From Ecdyonurus torrentis (Eukaryota > Arthropoda > Insecta > Ephemeroptera > Heptageniidae), in contig CASGGR010000020.1 in assembly GCA_949318235.1 (NCBI GenBank), positions 62,001 to 126,000 on the forward strand: a stretch of DNA of 64,000 bases, read 5' to 3'. Each line of letters opens with the position of its first letter. Positions within the stretch are counted from its first letter, which is position 1. The notes under the pieces were generated by a model. It made no database searches, had not been told where the DNA came from, and saw only the letters and a list, made by a program, of their open reading frames with translations. Of this stretch, positions 63,628 through 64,000 are shown one piece after another. The translations under genes and the position numbers were made by a program.

Positions 63628-64000
63628 ATGAAACAAAGTTTCTATTTCAAGAACCAAATGTTATTGAATGATAAAAATCATACTTTTTACACGATTAAAA
63701 CTAGTTTTGATGATTTCTTAAAAACTAAGAATACTACAGTCACTAAATTTGACTCATTACATAGCTTTTTCAATTCTCTACAAAAAAGATGTCTTGAACT
63801 TTTTTGCTCCGACGCATACTTTTTGGGTTATTGACAATTTTAGTTTTCACTCATCATGTAGCCAAACCAAGTCATGAAACAAAGTTTCTATTTCAAGAAC
63901 CAAATGTTATTGAATGATAAAAATCATACTTTTTACACGAATAAAACTAGTTTTGATGATTTCTCAAAAACTAAGAATGCTACAGACATCAAATTTTACT

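Larger units (their letters stand above)
1..64000 (+). repeat. Satellite DNA array, 246-bp monomer, about 260 tandem copies
   Basis: The window is filled edge to edge by direct tandem copies of one AT-rich monomer. Starts step by exactly 246 bp from 171 to 23541, then continue with 13 one-base slips to 63874. Every copy shares long fixed blocks, for example ATTGACAATTTTAG, CATCATGTAGCC and AAAACTAGTTTT (the last with rare exceptions). No inverted copy, spacer or inserted element was seen. Copies differ mainly by substitutions at a recurring set of positions, so they group into types and higher-order repeats. Large homogenised arrays of this kind are typical of eukaryotic centromeric, pericentromeric or subtelomeric heterochromatin. 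That location is inferred, and the family is not one I recognise. Both ends of the window are inside the array, so its true length is unknown. Confidence 0.98.
49613..64000 (+). repeat. Array domain 4: X-L-P-Q rich higher-order repeats
   Basis: P (with AATACTACAG) first appears at 50105 and Q (with GTTGATT and AATAATGC) at 56497. X followed by the 245-bp L recurs every few monomers. This domain is the most varied in type and the richest in indels (six L monomers plus one 245-bp E variant at 53056). It may lie nearer an array edge than domain 1; that is inference. Confidence 0.82.
61169..64000 (+). repeat. Third, rearranged partial copy: C-X-L-A-D-Q-C-A-A-B/I-P-B(partial)
   Basis: This starts like the 14-monomer unit but skips the second B-C-X-L. 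After Q it turns to C-A-A and then a B/I hybrid and P. The Q at 62398 ends with CTCCG and GGGT and is followed by a TTG-start C, so its back is of the B kind. The last monomer (63874-64000) is cut by the window edge. Confidence 0.85.

Noticed and set aside
1..64000. CRISPR-like array, because of regular repeats with variable segments
   Set aside because: The so-called spacers are variants of one sequence, the period is 246 bp, the variable parts recur in fixed types, and there are no cas genes.
1..64000. Coding or RNA genes on the minus strand
   Set aside because: No ORF of note appears on the minus strand, and no tRNA or rRNA-like conserved words were seen in the monomer read in reverse complement.

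Overview
The whole window is one uninterrupted, head-to-tail satellite DNA array. The monomer is 246 bp and about 30% GC (74 of 246 bases counted by hand in one copy). Phasing each monomer at its (A/T)T(G/A)AAACAAAG start gives 259 complete monomers from 171 to 63873, plus a partial copy at each window edge. Of the 259, 246 are exactly 246 bp, twelve are 245 bp and one is 247 bp. All lie in the same orientation. I see no protein-coding gene, tRNA, rRNA, CRISPR array, transposon or unique spacer DNA. The short ORFs that recur every 246 bp are by-products of the repeat. A 64-kb array of this kind points to a eukaryotic heterochromatic locus (centromeric, pericentromeric or subtelomeric) resolved by long reads. 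I do not recognise the monomer family and cannot name the organism; the + strand is an arbitrary orientation.

Monomers fall into a limited set of diagnostic types, set mainly by positions 92-150 of the monomer. In the codes below, the quoted string starts at monomer position 115 unless stated: A (ATCAAATTTGACTC), B (ATCAAATTTTACTC), C (ATCCAATTTGATTAAAA), C2 (ATCCAATTTAATTAAAAT), D (C-like with CGAAT, CTTAAATAC and GATGTCGTG), D2 (D with CTCAAAAAC), E (ATCTTATTTAACTC), F (GTCACTAAATTTAACTCATT from position 112), F2 (F with AAACTTAG), G (ATCAAATTTAACCC), H (GTCACTAAATTTGACTCATA from 112), I (ATCCAATTAAACTC plus GAAATCTTAAAC), J (TTACTCGAAT plus ATCCAAATTGATT), K (C front, A back), N (D-like with normal GTCTTG), O (D-like with CTTTTTAAATTC), P (AAGAATACTACAG), Q (GTTTTGTTGATT plus AATAATGC), X (ATCAAATTTGATTAAAA plus GTCGTG) and L (245 bp, ACCAATG).

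These types are arranged in higher-order repeats (HORs). Domain 1 (1-21326) has seven HOR units, each starting with F and ending with E. A 17-monomer unit (4182 bp) occurs twice with the same order, and the 15-, 12-, 9-, 9- and 8-monomer units can mostly be read as deletion derivatives of it. Domain 2 (21327-33870) brings in F2, K, N, H, I, J, X and L and contains an 18-monomer (4428 bp) unit in two adjacent copies. Domain 3 (33871-49612) mixes domain 1 and 2 types and contains a 13-monomer (3197 bp) unit in two copies. Domain 4 (49613-64000) brings in P and Q and contains a 7-monomer unit (second copy incomplete) and a 14-monomer (3442 bp) unit in two adjacent copies. All 13 length-variant monomers lie to the right of 23541.

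Nothing here acts as an operon or pathway. The structure records repeated unequal crossover and gene conversion; several single monomers can be read as crossover junctions that removed whole numbers of monomers. Any biological role would be structural (chromatin, centromere or kinetochore, or satellite transcripts), and the sequence alone cannot decide that.
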